From a virus: a stretch of 26,084 nt of DNA. How positions within the stretch are numbered: position 1 is the first letter of the stretch; each line of letters starts with the position of its first letter. The position numbers and the translations under genes are program-made. Below, in pieces: positions 16,432 to 22,970 of this stretch. The stretch lies in IMG/VR virus record IMGVR_UViG_3300007960_008533, positions 1 to 26,084 of that record; one strand, given 5' to 3'. The notes beneath the pieces were generated by a model. The model did not search any database and was not told the origin of the DNA. It was given only the letters and a program-made list of their open reading frames with translations.

Positions 16432-17412
16432 TTAGAAGGGAATCGATTGCGCAGAAGCCTGCGCGGTTTCTTTCATCTTTGCGGCCAGCTTCTGAGCATC
16501 AGAGCGGCTGATCTGGCCGTCGATCTCTCCGATGAACAAGGCGATTGCCTTCCGTATGTCTTCGTAGCCGCAATCCTTTGCCAATGCAACCAGCTTGTTT
16601 TTCTCTGCCTTGCTAAGAGGGCGTTCGTCGGCTGATTGCTCTGGCCCGCTAGCCTTAGAGGCCTCTTCATTTTGAGGCTTCTTAACAACTGGCGCCTCCT
16701 CGACTGCGCCATCCTCTAGCCATTCCTTAATCATCTTGCCCGTTTTATCGGAGATAAGAAAGGACTGGTCGGGCGGGAATAGGGAAGTCCTATCCTTCGT
16801 GGAAACTGCCGTATGCGTTTTCTGATCGATGTCAAAAACGATAGTGAACTCGTACTCCAAGCCCTCTCTCTGAACTGGGGCAAGCCCTAGTTTCTTCGGG
16901 GACTTCTTACCCCTCTCGTTTTCTTCTACGACGTACTCCTGCTTGCTTCGCATAGTTGCGATTATATGGCATGAGCTTTGCAGCATGGCGTCAACGAATG
17001 CGTTATGCTTTGGCGTGATCTGTCTCCACGCAGTGAAGGAATTGCCGCCTCGATCGGTGATCTTTCCCTGTTGATCAAGCAAACCACCGCTTCCCGCCCA
17101 GGCGTGGGAAAGCGAGTCTACAATAACTACGTCAAACCCATTTTCCTCCGCTGCTTTTATCGCATCAATAAACTTTGCAGGGTCAAAGGGGGCTTCGATG
17201 GAAAAAACAAAATACTCAGGAATGCCAGCCTTTCCCGCCTCCATTTCGCCGGAATGGTTTTCTGTGTCTATCAGGAGGATCTTCTCTCCCAGCTCTCCCG
17301 CGAGACGGAGAGAACTATGAGTCTTACCCGAACCAGCGGGACCACAAAGAGCAATGCGGGCCTTGGCCCTTTTCCTTTCTGCTTTTACTGGAGCAAATTC
17401 GATTTTCGGCAC
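16432..17412 (-). CDS. Sak4-like RecA-fold ATPase (single-strand annealing/recombination)
   Basis: 326 aa. RecA-fold ATPase of the phage AAA_24/Sak4 type: Walker A GPAGSGKT at 24-31, LLIDTEN, and Walker B DVVIVDSLSHAW (95-100 core). The segments HIIATMRSKQEY and VQREGLEYEFTIVFDID are family landmarks. The last ~90 residues are a low-complexity linker (KKPQNEEASKASGPEQ) and a helical end that stops in QSIPF, resembling the SSB C-terminal tip. Sak4 proteins promote strand annealing with help from SSB, and both neighbours, a RecB/Cas4-like exonuclease and SSB, fit that pathway. The stop of the exonuclease gene is 5 nt upstream, so the genes are one operon. Confidence 0.85.
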   Translation of the reverse strand: MPKIEFAPVKAERKRAKARIALCGPAGSGKTHSSLRLAGELGEKILLIDTENHSGEMEAGKAGIPEYFVFSIEAPFDPAKFIDAIKAAEENGFDVVIVDSLSHAWAGSGGLLDQQGKITDRGGNSFTAWRQITPKHNAFVDAMLQSSCHIIATMRSKQEYVVEENERGKKSPKKLGLAPVQREGLEYEFTIVFDIDQKTHTAVSTKDRTSLFPPDQSFLISDKTGKMIKEWLEDGAVEEAPVVKKPQNEEASKASGPEQSADERPLSKAEKNKLVALAKDCGYEDIRKAIALFIGEIDGQISRSDAQKLAAKMKETAQASAQSIPF

Positions 17413-17417
17413 TTTAA

Positions 17418-18530
17418 CTATCCTTTCATCCGCTTCGTTGTGATTGTCTGTATCGACTGAAACCTTGTTGCCTTCTCCAGTACAGACTCTGGAATCAAAT
17501 CATTATCTATAGTTTTCTTATTGAAACTCTTAAGTGCGAATTTTACATCTCCGCACTTTCCAGACTTAACTCCAAGCTCGTTGATCCTCTTTAATACCTT
17601 GGCTCTTAGTTCCTTGGCTTGAGCTTTGAGTTCTTTTTCTTTGGACTTAACTTCGTCTAGCTCTTCTAGGGCAAAGTATAGCTCATCCGTGTCTGGTACC
17701 TCCTCCTCTTCTTTGTAGGAATTATATTCAACGTCATAGTTTTCCCAGCATGTACTAGAGTATCTGCAAAACCTACAGTGCCAATCCGTTGAGTCATAGG
17801 GCCTGTCCGGAAGATCCTCTTCTCCCATTGCCCTGTATTTTTCTACAGTTTCGTGAAGGTCGATTATCTGCTTTACAACGTCGTAGTGATAAGTAACCTT
17901 ACCGCTCCAGGTGTTTACCGCAGTGGCCTGATCGGATTCCTTATCGTACATTACGTTGACCTGCCTGTACTCGGAGGTGTTCTTATTCTTTACAACTATA
18001 ACTGCCTGATCAAAGTCCATGCCCGCATTTCCCAGCCCAATGATGTATGCGCAGCATTGCCCAATATATCCGACTGGAGCCTCGTTGTTTAGGTTGTCAA
18101 ATGCGAATTGACCTAGCCCTTTATGCTCGAAAAGGAGCGATATCTCATCTGTCATTATTAGGCCGTCGATATGACCGTGTAGGGTACTAAGCGGTATACT
18201 CCTGTCGCACGATGCGCAGTACCACGTCCCTTCCGGTGCGCCCTCTATCTCCGCAACATCAAGACCCATTTGGTTGTGAGAAACCTTGTAGTCTGTTTTC
18301 TCTAGCCATTTTATAGTCACATCCTCATGGACATTCCCGTCCTCGAAGAGCAACGCCATGCGGCCCGAGTGTTGCTTCGCCTCGTATCCTCGGGCGGCAT
18401 AAGTAAGCGCCCTAGGGCATGATCCAGAATTGGAGACTCTAGGGCGATAGAGGAAGTCATTATCCTCCTTTGCCTTCTCCTCGCGAGCCATCTCCGGCAA
18501 GATGGCGTACAGCCTTGGGATCTCTTCCAT
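17418..18530 (-). CDS. Cas4/RecB-like PD-(D/E)XK exonuclease with iron-sulfur cysteines
   Basis: 370 aa. RecB-family nuclease marks: H68 (GNVHEDV), D122 in HGHIDGLI, E135 and K137 in LLFEHKGLG, and Q158 (GYIGQCC). Four cysteines, C38 (SCPRAL) and C252, C255, C261 (CRFCRYSSTC), match the Cas4/AddB pattern that holds a 4Fe-4S cluster. An extra CASC pair (C105, C108) may be a small zinc insert. The C-terminal ~90 residues are coiled coil (ELDEVKSKEKELKAQAKELR). It would resect DNA ends for the Sak4-like annealase encoded next. AAGGAAA lies about 7 nt before ATG 18530. It is the first gene of the long minus-strand run, reading out of the control region. Isolated Cas4 family, not a CRISPR locus. 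Confidence 0.85.
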   Translation of the reverse strand: MEEIPRLYAILPEMAREEKAKEDNDFLYRPRVSNSGSCPRALTYAARGYEAKQHSGRMALLFEDGNVHEDVTIKWLEKTDYKVSHNQMGLDVAEIEGAPEGTWYCASCDRSIPLSTLHGHIDGLIMTDEISLLFEHKGLGQFAFDNLNNEAPVGYIGQCCAYIIGLGNAGMDFDQAVIVVKNKNTSEYRQVNVMYDKESDQATAVNTWSGKVTYHYDVVKQIIDLHETVEKYRAMGEEDLPDRPYDSTDWHCRFCRYSSTCWENYDVEYNSYKEEEEVPDTDELYFALEELDEVKSKEKELKAQAKELRAKVLKRINELGVKSGKCGDVKFALKSFNKKTIDNDLIPESVLEKATRFQSIQTITTKRMKG

Positions 18531-18546
18531 TCGTCTTTCCTTATCG

Positions 18547-18575
18547 TTGTGCTCTAATCCAAGAGGTGTTATACT
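18547..18575 (+). promoter_or_regulatory. strong sigma70-like promoter
   Basis: TTGTGC (18547-18552), exactly 17 nt, TATACT (18570-18575), reading right into the small membrane protein gene. It overlaps, on the other strand, a TATAAC box (18568-18573) with a weak -35 that could serve the exonuclease operon. Confidence 0.7.
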
Positions 18576-18604
18576 ATTTCCTGCCGTTTCCTCATGCTAC
18601 ACCG
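18564..18604. promoter_or_regulatory. candidate repressor operator in the 18.5-kb divergent region
   Basis: AGGTGT (18564-18569) and its inverted partner ACACCG (18599-18604) flank the start region of the promoter, 29 nt apart counting from GGTGT to ACACC. The 9-mer GCTACACCG (18596-18604) recurs at 20357-20365 in the other divergent region. A CGTTTC/GAAACG inverted pair surrounds the same 9-mer. A shared XRE operator is inferred. Confidence 0.4.
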
Positions 18605-18634
18605 AAACGAGGAGGCCGCGCAAGGGGCGCCGAT

Positions 18635-18841
18635 ATGGAATGGACATTTTTTATTTTGGGGTTTTTAACCGGGCTAGGTTCGTTTGGTTTTATGCTGGTC
18701 ATCTTGGCGATTTACTTTGCCATTCGCGGGCAGCAACTGCAGCGAGAGATAACAGAAAGCGCGGGAAAAACATTCCAAGAAATCATGGCAAAGGCTAGCA
18801 CAGCCGAGATGATGAAGAGAGATGGCGGGAGTCGGCATTAA
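18635..18841 (+). CDS. small single-span membrane protein
   Basis: 68 aa, unknown. An N-terminal hydrophobic segment (FFILGFLTGLGSFGFMLVIL, residues 5-24, continuing as AIYFAI) would cross the membrane once, followed by a charged helical tail (REITESAGKTFQEIMAKAS). I choose ATG 18635, although the frame is open upstream to 18470, because the upstream part runs antisense through the exonuclease gene. AAGGGG about 9 nt upstream is a modest ribosome site, and the strong promoter at 18547 precedes it. The next gene's ATG directly abuts this stop. First gene of an immunity-region operon, so superinfection exclusion or a lysogeny accessory role is possible, but this is a guess. Confidence 0.65.
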   Translation: MEWTFFILGFLTGLGSFGFMLVILAIYFAIRGQQLQREITESAGKTFQEIMAKASTAEMMKRDGGSRH

Positions 18842-19522
18842 ATGGACAACCAACACTTAAAGTTCTTCGACGGAGTCTCATACGTCGATAGAATCATAAA
18901 CCCCGTAGAGGTAAAAGATTCGCTTAGTAGCGCAACCGTAGAAACAATCGCGGAGGCTTTTAAGCAAGTCAGAGATGTTTTCCAAGGGTCTTGGATGAGC
19001 ATGGCGGTTTGTGTTGGAATGGCACAGGAAAAAGCAGGGCCAGGAGAAGCAGTCACAGAGGACTTGGCCAGGCTTTTTGAAATGCATAAAAGTAGGATAT
19101 CTAGGCTTGGTAAAATCTACAGAGAAATTCTTCTTCCTAGGTTTGAGCTGTTAGGAAAAGATGCAAAGTTTTATATAAAAGAAATATCTTTCTACGAAGC
19201 TGCCGCTGACGCTGCTACTAGGACAGGGCAGCCAGCCATAGAACTTCTTGAGATCGCTGAAGAAAACAAGATAAATAACCCCAAGTATTCAGTCAGGAAG
19301 TTTAGAGACGAGATAAAGCTGGATGGCGGCGGAAAATACGAGAAAGGTGCCATTTCACTTGCTGTTGATTTTGCAAACTCATTGTCTGAGATAGCAACCA
19401 CGCCAGATGATGTCATAGCCACATTCTTAGAAAATGCAGTCAACCACGATGGATGGATTGAAATAGCACAAAAAATTAAGATCATAAGCAGCCACATAGA
19501 GTCGCGGTTCAAGCAGTCATAG
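18842..19522 (+). CDS. hypothetical helical protein in the control region
   Basis: 226 aa, not recognised. Mostly helical. The middle (DLARLFEMHKSRISRLGKIY) looks like a possible helix-turn-helix, and the stretch SFYEAAADAATRTGQPAIEL, later KYSVRKFRDEI, resembles the 'choose when to divide' helices of DUF3102- or ParB-like DNA-binding proteins only loosely. It starts immediately after the stop of the membrane protein gene, so the two are expressed together from the promoter at 18547. Its 3' end overlaps the convergent XRE gene by 14 bp. It could be a regulator or replication-control protein. No catalytic motif is seen. Confidence 0.65.
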   Translation: MDNQHLKFFDGVSYVDRIINPVEVKDSLSSATVETIAEAFKQVRDVFQGSWMSMAVCVGMAQEKAGPGEAVTEDLARLFEMHKSRISRLGKIYREILLPRFELLGKDAKFYIKEISFYEAAADAATRTGQPAIELLEIAEENKINNPKYSVRKFRDEIKLDGGGKYEKGAISLAVDFANSLSEIATTPDDVIATFLENAVNHDGWIEIAQKIKIISSHIESRFKQS

Positions 19523-19961
19523 ACCGAATCTCTTCTTGGCGTAGATTCTCTTCAAATACCTCCGCGATCGCTTGAGACATTCGTTCGAGCACATACGCCC
19601 TGCCCACTCGCCCGAGCGGCTTAAGCTTTCGAATTACTGCCCCCGTCTCCTTTGGCATGTCCATAATAATCTCCCGAATTTCGGGAGATATCCTACCCGC
19701 TGCGGCAAATAAGCTATCCTCGTTAGATCCAATCGCCCTGGAAAGCTGCGAAATTCTCTCGTCAGCAGGAGCGGGAGATTCCCCTCTCTCCAGCTTGTAG
19801 ATGTAATCGGCGGTTATTCTTGAAATATCAGACAGGTCGCTCACCGTTAAATCAGCGTGAGTTCGCGCCTCTTTCAGCTGCTTCGCAAATTCCATTCGGT
19901 CGCGCATCTGGTATTCCGACTCCGACAACCTTCGGAATCTCTTCTTTCTTTCTGTTGGCAT
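19509..19961 (-). CDS. XRE-family (Cro/CI-type) regulator 1
   Basis: 150 aa. Helix-turn-helix of XRE type in residues ~25-60: FAKQLKEARTHADLTVSDLS, then RITADYIYKLERGESPAP. After it comes the segment SEDEL-like (SNEDSLFAAAGRISPEIREI) that closely matches the neighbour at 20008, so the two are paralogues. This copy has an extra C-terminal helical region of ~50 residues (ERMSQAIAEVFEENLRQEEI), perhaps for dimerisation. AGGAGA lies 8 nt before ATG 19961. It is the second gene of a two-gene repressor unit and may act on the operator-like repeats at 18564 and 20337. Repressor polarity is inferred. Confidence 0.88.
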   Translation of the reverse strand: MPTERKKRFRRLSESEYQMRDRMEFAKQLKEARTHADLTVSDLSDISRITADYIYKLERGESPAPADERISQLSRAIGSNEDSLFAAAGRISPEIREIIMDMPKETGAVIRKLKPLGRVGRAYVLERMSQAIAEVFEENLRQEEIRSMTA

Positions 19962-19985
19962 TCTAGATGTCTCCTGGAGTAAATA

Positions 19986-20000
19986 GGGGCGAAATGCCCC
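19986..20000 (-). terminator. small GC hairpin between the two XRE genes
   Basis: GGGGC, loop GAAAT, GCCCC, directly downstream of the first XRE stop reading on the minus strand, then TATTTACTCC. The stem is short and there is no proper T-run. It may slow transcription or shield the ribosome site of the second XRE gene; a full terminator is unlikely. Confidence 0.25.
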
Positions 20001-20007
20001 CCCCGCC

Positions 20008-20310
20008 TTACTTAATGCCGTGTTTAGTGGTTGTCAACCGAATATCTGATGCAATTTCAGGTGCTTCTACTATTTTTTGAATAACATCCGGCGCGACCTT
20101 CCCCGCCTTCGCAAGCAGGCGATCCTTGTCGGTTTCAAGGAAATCCGCCATTGAGCAGATGTACTCCTCGCTCGGAGGAGGCAGCAAGTCGCGCTCTAGC
20201 TTGGAAAGATAAGCGGGACTCATCTCCAGCAGCTTCGCCAGCTTACGGAGAGATACTCCGTTCTGCTCCCTTAGGTACCTCACCGTCTTGCCAAATGTGT
20301 CACTTCCCAA
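20008..20310 (-). CDS. XRE-family (Cro/CI-type) regulator 2
   Basis: 100 aa. XRE helix-turn-helix in residues ~5-42 (KTVRYLREQNGVSLRKLAKL, then MSPAYLSKLERDLLPP), followed by a C-terminal LAKAGKVAPDVIQKI that matches regulator 1. It starts at TTG 20310: GGAGG lies 5 nt upstream and no nearby ATG is in frame. It is the first gene leaving the divergent region at 20311-20413. A TACAAT box (minus strand) and an inverted repeat overlap there, so it probably controls itself and the plus-strand gene beyond. It could be the Cro-like partner of regulator 1 or the main repressor; the sequence does not decide. Confidence 0.85.
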   Translation of the reverse strand: MGSDTFGKTVRYLREQNGVSLRKLAKLLEMSPAYLSKLERDLLPPPSEEYICSMADFLETDKDRLLAKAGKVAPDVIQKIVEAPEIASDIRLTTTKHGIK

Positions 20311-20315
20311 TTTAA

Positions 20316-20320
20316 CCTCC
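20316..20320 (-). promoter_or_regulatory. Shine-Dalgarno that decides a TTG start
   Basis: GGAGG on the minus strand, 5 nt before TTG 20310. It fixes the start of XRE regulator 2. Confidence 0.6.
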
Positions 20321-20335
20321 AGTTTTGCTGTCCGT

Positions 20336-20364
20336 TTGACGGGTGTTTTATTGTACGCTACACC
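20336..20364 (+). promoter_or_regulatory. plus-strand promoter of the 20.4-kb operon
   Basis: TTGACG (20336-20341), exactly 17 nt, TACACC (20359-20364). The -10 is poor, which fits a controlled promoter. On the opposite strand TACAAT (20350-20355) could be the -10 for XRE regulator 2, with no good -35 visible. Confidence 0.45.
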
Positions 20365-20368
20365 GTCA
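20337..20368. promoter_or_regulatory. inverted-repeat operator candidate
   Basis: TGACGGGTGT (20337-20346) and ACACCGTCA (20360-20368), inverted with one inserted base, 13-nt spacer. It covers the -35 of the plus promoter and the -10 of the minus promoter, where an XRE dimer would block both. It contains GCTACACCG, also found at 18596-18604. Confidence 0.5.
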
Positions 20369-20413
20369 CATCCTGGGGATCAACAATCCCAAGCGGGGAA
20401 GGAGGAGGTTGAG

Positions 20414-20941
20414 GTGCTCTACGAGATTACCGCAGCAGAAGATGTAGGGATCAGGAAGGCCGCAGAGGCAAGGCAGCAGAACAAGCAAATCCGGCAGATT
20501 TCGAGCAAGAGATTCGATCGGTCAAAAACGGATCTTGAGATTCATCTCGAAGGAATGCGGGCCGAATTCGCGGCAGCCCAGCTTCTCGGCGCAGAACTAA
20601 ATTGGGAACTCTTAGTCGGAGGAGACAAGAATCGGGGAGACATTACTCTTCCCGATAACCGCACCGCTTCTGTGAAATTCCGCCAAAAGAAAGGTTGGGA
20701 TTTTGCCCTGCAATCAAGCGACCCGCGAGAGTTCAAGGAAGATATCGGTATCCTTGTTTATCCACACGCCACCCACTTTCGGGGGCTGGATATATGTAGG
20801 TGGATAAGCAGGGGTGATTTTCTTCGCCTAGCCGAAGTTAGAAACTACGGCTATGGAGATCGACTTGTTGTATCGCCGAATTTTATGAGCCCCATAGAAG
20901 AGCTTATCGGGCAGATTCGACTCGCTGGCTCAGGCATTTGA
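20414..20941 (+). CDS. PD-(D/E)XK-like putative nuclease
   Basis: 175 aa from GTG 20414; GGAGGAGG ends 5 nt upstream, and the frame further upstream runs through the operator region. The core has the order expected of a restriction-endonuclease-type fold: EGMRAEFAAAQLLGA with E51, GDKNRGDITLPD with D76, and TASVKFRQK with K88, then a strand-rich half (IGILVYPHATHFRGLDICRW). This E...D...VK layout is common in phage-encoded hypothetical nucleases. It is the first gene of the plus-strand run starting at the operator. A role in host DNA degradation or recombination is possible. The fold is inferred from spacing of three residues, so the call is moderate. Confidence 0.6.
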   Translation: MLYEITAAEDVGIRKAAEARQQNKQIRQISSKRFDRSKTDLEIHLEGMRAEFAAAQLLGAELNWELLVGGDKNRGDITLPDNRTASVKFRQKKGWDFALQSSDPREFKEDIGILVYPHATHFRGLDICRWISRGDFLRLAEVRNYGYGDRLVVSPNFMSPIEELIGQIRLAGSGI

Positions 20942-20942
20942 T

Positions 20943-21221
20943 ATGAAAAAAGGAAGCCTGGGAAGCATGACGATGGTTATCTCTCTGTGCCGCCAACTAA
21001 GCTCAATCACTTCTTCTAAGGTGGGCATTCTCCCGTCTGACGAAGAACTTGAACTAGAAAAGTATCACCTAATTTCAGAATCTAATCCATTAACCGGGGA
21101 AAGATTTAGATCTCTCAGCATCATAAATCAAAACCCACTAGATATAGATGATATCATAGCCCTCATTTCAAAATCTATGAGGACAGCCAGAATGCGCCGG
21201 GATGCCGCAAAGGAGCTTTAG
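20943..21221 (+). CDS. hypothetical protein, 92 aa
   Basis: Unrecognised. N-terminal part hydrophobic-serine rich (MTMVISLCRQLSSITSSKVG), then an acidic stretch (LPSDEELELEKYHLI) and a helical, basic end (IIALISKSMRTARMRRDAAK). ATG 20943 comes just after the stop of the nuclease-like gene; ATG 20967 is an alternative start. The stop is directly followed by the GTG of the next gene. No membrane segment is convincing. Size and position suggest a small partner or control protein, without evidence for which. Confidence 0.55.
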   Translation: MKKGSLGSMTMVISLCRQLSSITSSKVGILPSDEELELEKYHLISESNPLTGERFRSLSIINQNPLDIDDIIALISKSMRTARMRRDAAKEL

Positions 21222-21578
21222 GTGCAGAGTAAATATAATCTTTATAAAATAGATGAGATTTTAGGCGGTTGCTGCTCTAGTAATTTAATTGAGACTAGCC
21301 AGTCAATCGGCCCATTGCATTACCTTATGTACGAAATTTTAGCGATCTCACTTCGCGACCTTCTATCCAAGGATAATAAAGAAAAAAATGACGCGCTCAA
21401 CTGGTTCAATTCTGAAGATGAAGATTATTGTTTCAGCTTTAGAAGCCTGGCAGAAGCCCTTGGTACTAGCCCAGACGAGATCAGATCTAAAGTTGTTAGC
21501 CCCGCAATAGGGGGCAATCGATCAGTAGTTGATAGGGTTAAAAAATTTGCCAAAGTGTCCAAGCGGAGTGTATTATAA
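21222..21578 (+). CDS. small protein with the 'A-W-YSF-IC' domain (paralogue 3 of 3)
   Basis: 118 aa. Residues ~30-90 follow the layout of the proteins at 11284 and 15404: LMYEILAISLRDLLSKDN, DALNWFNSEDED, then FSFRSLAEALGTSPDEIRSK, an HTH-like end. It lacks the AP2 part of the second copy and the lysine-rich start of the first. The start is GTG 21222, directly after the upstream stop, with AAGGAG 6 nt away. Being on the other strand and in a different operon, it should be expressed at another time than its two relatives. DNA binding is inferred; function unknown. Confidence 0.6.
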   Translation: MQSKYNLYKIDEILGGCCSSNLIETSQSIGPLHYLMYEILAISLRDLLSKDNKEKNDALNWFNSEDEDYCFSFRSLAEALGTSPDEIRSKVVSPAIGGNRSVVDRVKKFAKVSKRSVL

Positions 21579-21583
21579 CTGCT

Positions 21584-22111
21584 ATGAAAGGACTCATTTG
21601 TATATGGGTGTTCCTCTTCCTCCTTGCGGCGGTTAGGTTCCCCGACGCAGCTAGTGGTATCGATCTTGGCAGATGTACCAAGTTTCCCGCATCGGTGTCT
21701 GCAGTAACAGATGGAGATACCATCGTGGCAGATATTGATCTTGGTTTTTCCGTTGTCATGTCAAAATCCAAGGTTCGCCTCTGGGGGATAAATACCCCAG
21801 AGTCTAGAACTAGAAACCCGCTCGAAAAGGAGGCCGGAATCGCTGCAAAAACTCGCCTGTCGGAGCTAGTCATGGGCGCGGATGGAGTAGAACTCTGTAT
21901 CGACCGTAGAAAGCCTCGCGGGAAGTTTGGCCGAATCTTGGCGATCGTTTTCGTGAATGACCTGAACGTAAACCAAGCTCTATTAGACGAAGGGCACGCA
22001 ACCCCATACTTTGGCGGCAAGAGAGAGCCTTGGGCTCCGCCCCCTGCAGAAGCCCCCGCGATTAGGGGACTAGGCATCATAGATTTTCTTTACCTAAACC
22101 ACCTCGCCTAG
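21584..22111 (+). CDS. secreted staphylococcal nuclease-like (SNase) protein
   Basis: 175 aa. Residues 1-24 are a likely signal peptide (MKGLICIWVFLFLLAAVRFP, cleavage near AAS). The SNase fold follows: TDGDTIVADI with D43/D45, KVRLWGINTPES with R65, N70 and E73, and KFGRILAIVFV with R117. These match the Staphylococcus aureus Arg35, Asp40, Glu43 and Arg87 positions, except that the Asp40 equivalent is Asn. It ends in QALLDEGHATPYFGGKREPW, a family landmark. It would degrade DNA or RNA outside the cytoplasm, in periplasm or medium. A nucleotide-scavenging role, or one against extracellular DNA, is inferred. Fourth gene of the plus-strand run. Confidence 0.85.
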   Translation: MKGLICIWVFLFLLAAVRFPDAASGIDLGRCTKFPASVSAVTDGDTIVADIDLGFSVVMSKSKVRLWGINTPESRTRNPLEKEAGIAAKTRLSELVMGADGVELCIDRRKPRGKFGRILAIVFVNDLNVNQALLDEGHATPYFGGKREPWAPPPAEAPAIRGLGIIDFLYLNHLA

Positions 22112-22114
22112 ATC

Positions 22115-22321
22115 ATGACTGAAGCCCAGCTTGGAAAAGCTGTTCAACTCGCCTCTGACGCTCTGTTTAAAGAAGTCAAGGTGAATGTTAGGGACGGCAT
22201 CTATTCCGAAGAAGAAGGCTCCAGAATTATCATGGGGGCAGCATTGTTTCTGGTTATGCTGGGAGATGCCTTCGGCGAGGATCCCGCCAAGATCGACAAC
22301 CCATTCTGGGAATTAAATTAA
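22115..22321 (+). CDS. hypothetical protein, 68 aa
   Basis: Unrecognised. Helical, mildly acidic (AVQLASDALFKEVKVNVRDG; IIMGAALFLVMLGDAFGED). The hydrophobic stretch is too short and mixed to call a membrane span with confidence. It begins 3 nt after the SNase stop, so it belongs to the same run. No clear ribosome site is visible; coupling is likely. Confidence 0.5.
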   Translation: MTEAQLGKAVQLASDALFKEVKVNVRDGIYSEEEGSRIIMGAALFLVMLGDAFGEDPAKIDNPFWELN

Positions 22322-22402
22322 ATCGCTAACTTTTAGATTAAATAATTCCCGCTTAGCAATTTATCGTTTTAACGGCCATGCGATAGGTGGTAATATTGAT
22401 TA

Positions 22403-22606
22403 ATGGATCTAACCAAAAAAGAAAAAATACTCCGCCTTGTCGACGCATGCCGAGACCTAGGCTGGGAAATAGTAATACCTAATGTGGATATGCTTGAGGA
22501 TGACGACGAAATACCAGGAATGGTTATTGGACAAGCAGACTACATTGCCAAGGTCCTAGAGTTTCTTCCGCCACCGATCGATCTGCCTAAAGAAACTGTA
22601 CACTGA
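22403..22606 (+). CDS. hypothetical protein, 67 aa
   Basis: Unrecognised, acidic (DMLEDDDEIPGM). One predicted N-terminal helix (KKEKILRLVDACRDLGWEIV), then short strands and a proline-rich end (LPPPIDLP). AGGTGG lies 12 nt before the ATG, a loose ribosome site. The 81-bp gap before it shows nothing clear. It is followed by the deaminase gene 13 nt later. Confidence 0.5.
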   Translation: MDLTKKEKILRLVDACRDLGWEIVIPNVDMLEDDDEIPGMVIGQADYIAKVLEFLPPPIDLPKETVH

Positions 22607-22619
22607 ACCATAAAACAAG

Positions 22620-22970
22620 ATGCAAGGAATCCGTCAGGCTATTAGAATAGCCAAGACCTCAAGTCACAAGCAGCGAGTAGGAGCTGTAATAACCAAGGGG
22701 CAAAGAATAATCGCCTCTGGCGTCAATAGCTACAAAACTCACCCAAGAAGCACCTCGCCCTACAAAACAACCCACGCGGAATTCTCCGCAATTCTTCGGG
22801 CCAATAAGGGACTAACCGGGGCAACCCTTTATGTCGTGAGACTCCTTGCCACCGGAGAGCTAGGTCTAGCTAGACCCTGCCCGAATTGCAGGAGGTTCAT
22901 CGAAAAGATGAGCCTCAAAAAAATTATTTATTCTACAGACTCAGGCTTCGCCGAAGAAACCCTGTCCTAA
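22620..22970 (+). CDS. cytidine/dCMP deaminase-like zinc protein
   Basis: 116 aa. Zinc-binding deaminase marks: H52 and E54 (THAEFSAIL), C87 and C90 (RPCPNCRRF). The N-terminal RVGAVITKGQRIIASGVNSY is the usual first strand pair of the family. It would turn (d)CMP or cytidine to (d)UMP or uridine, adding to the thymidine supply next to RNR and the Nmad1-like protein. It is short for dCMP deaminases (~150-190 aa), and the substrate cannot be read from the sequence. Its stop overlaps the convergent coiled-coil gene by 4 bp. Confidence 0.8.
   Translation: MQGIRQAIRIAKTSSHKQRVGAVITKGQRIIASGVNSYKTHPRSTSPYKTTHAEFSAILRANKGLTGATLYVVRLLATGELGLARPCPNCRRFIEKMSLKKIIYSTDSGFAEETLS

Noticed and set aside
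18470-18634. Upstream extension of the small membrane protein
   Set aside because: The extra 55 codons run antisense through the exonuclease start and across the promoter; the hydrophobic protein begins cleanly at ATG 18635.
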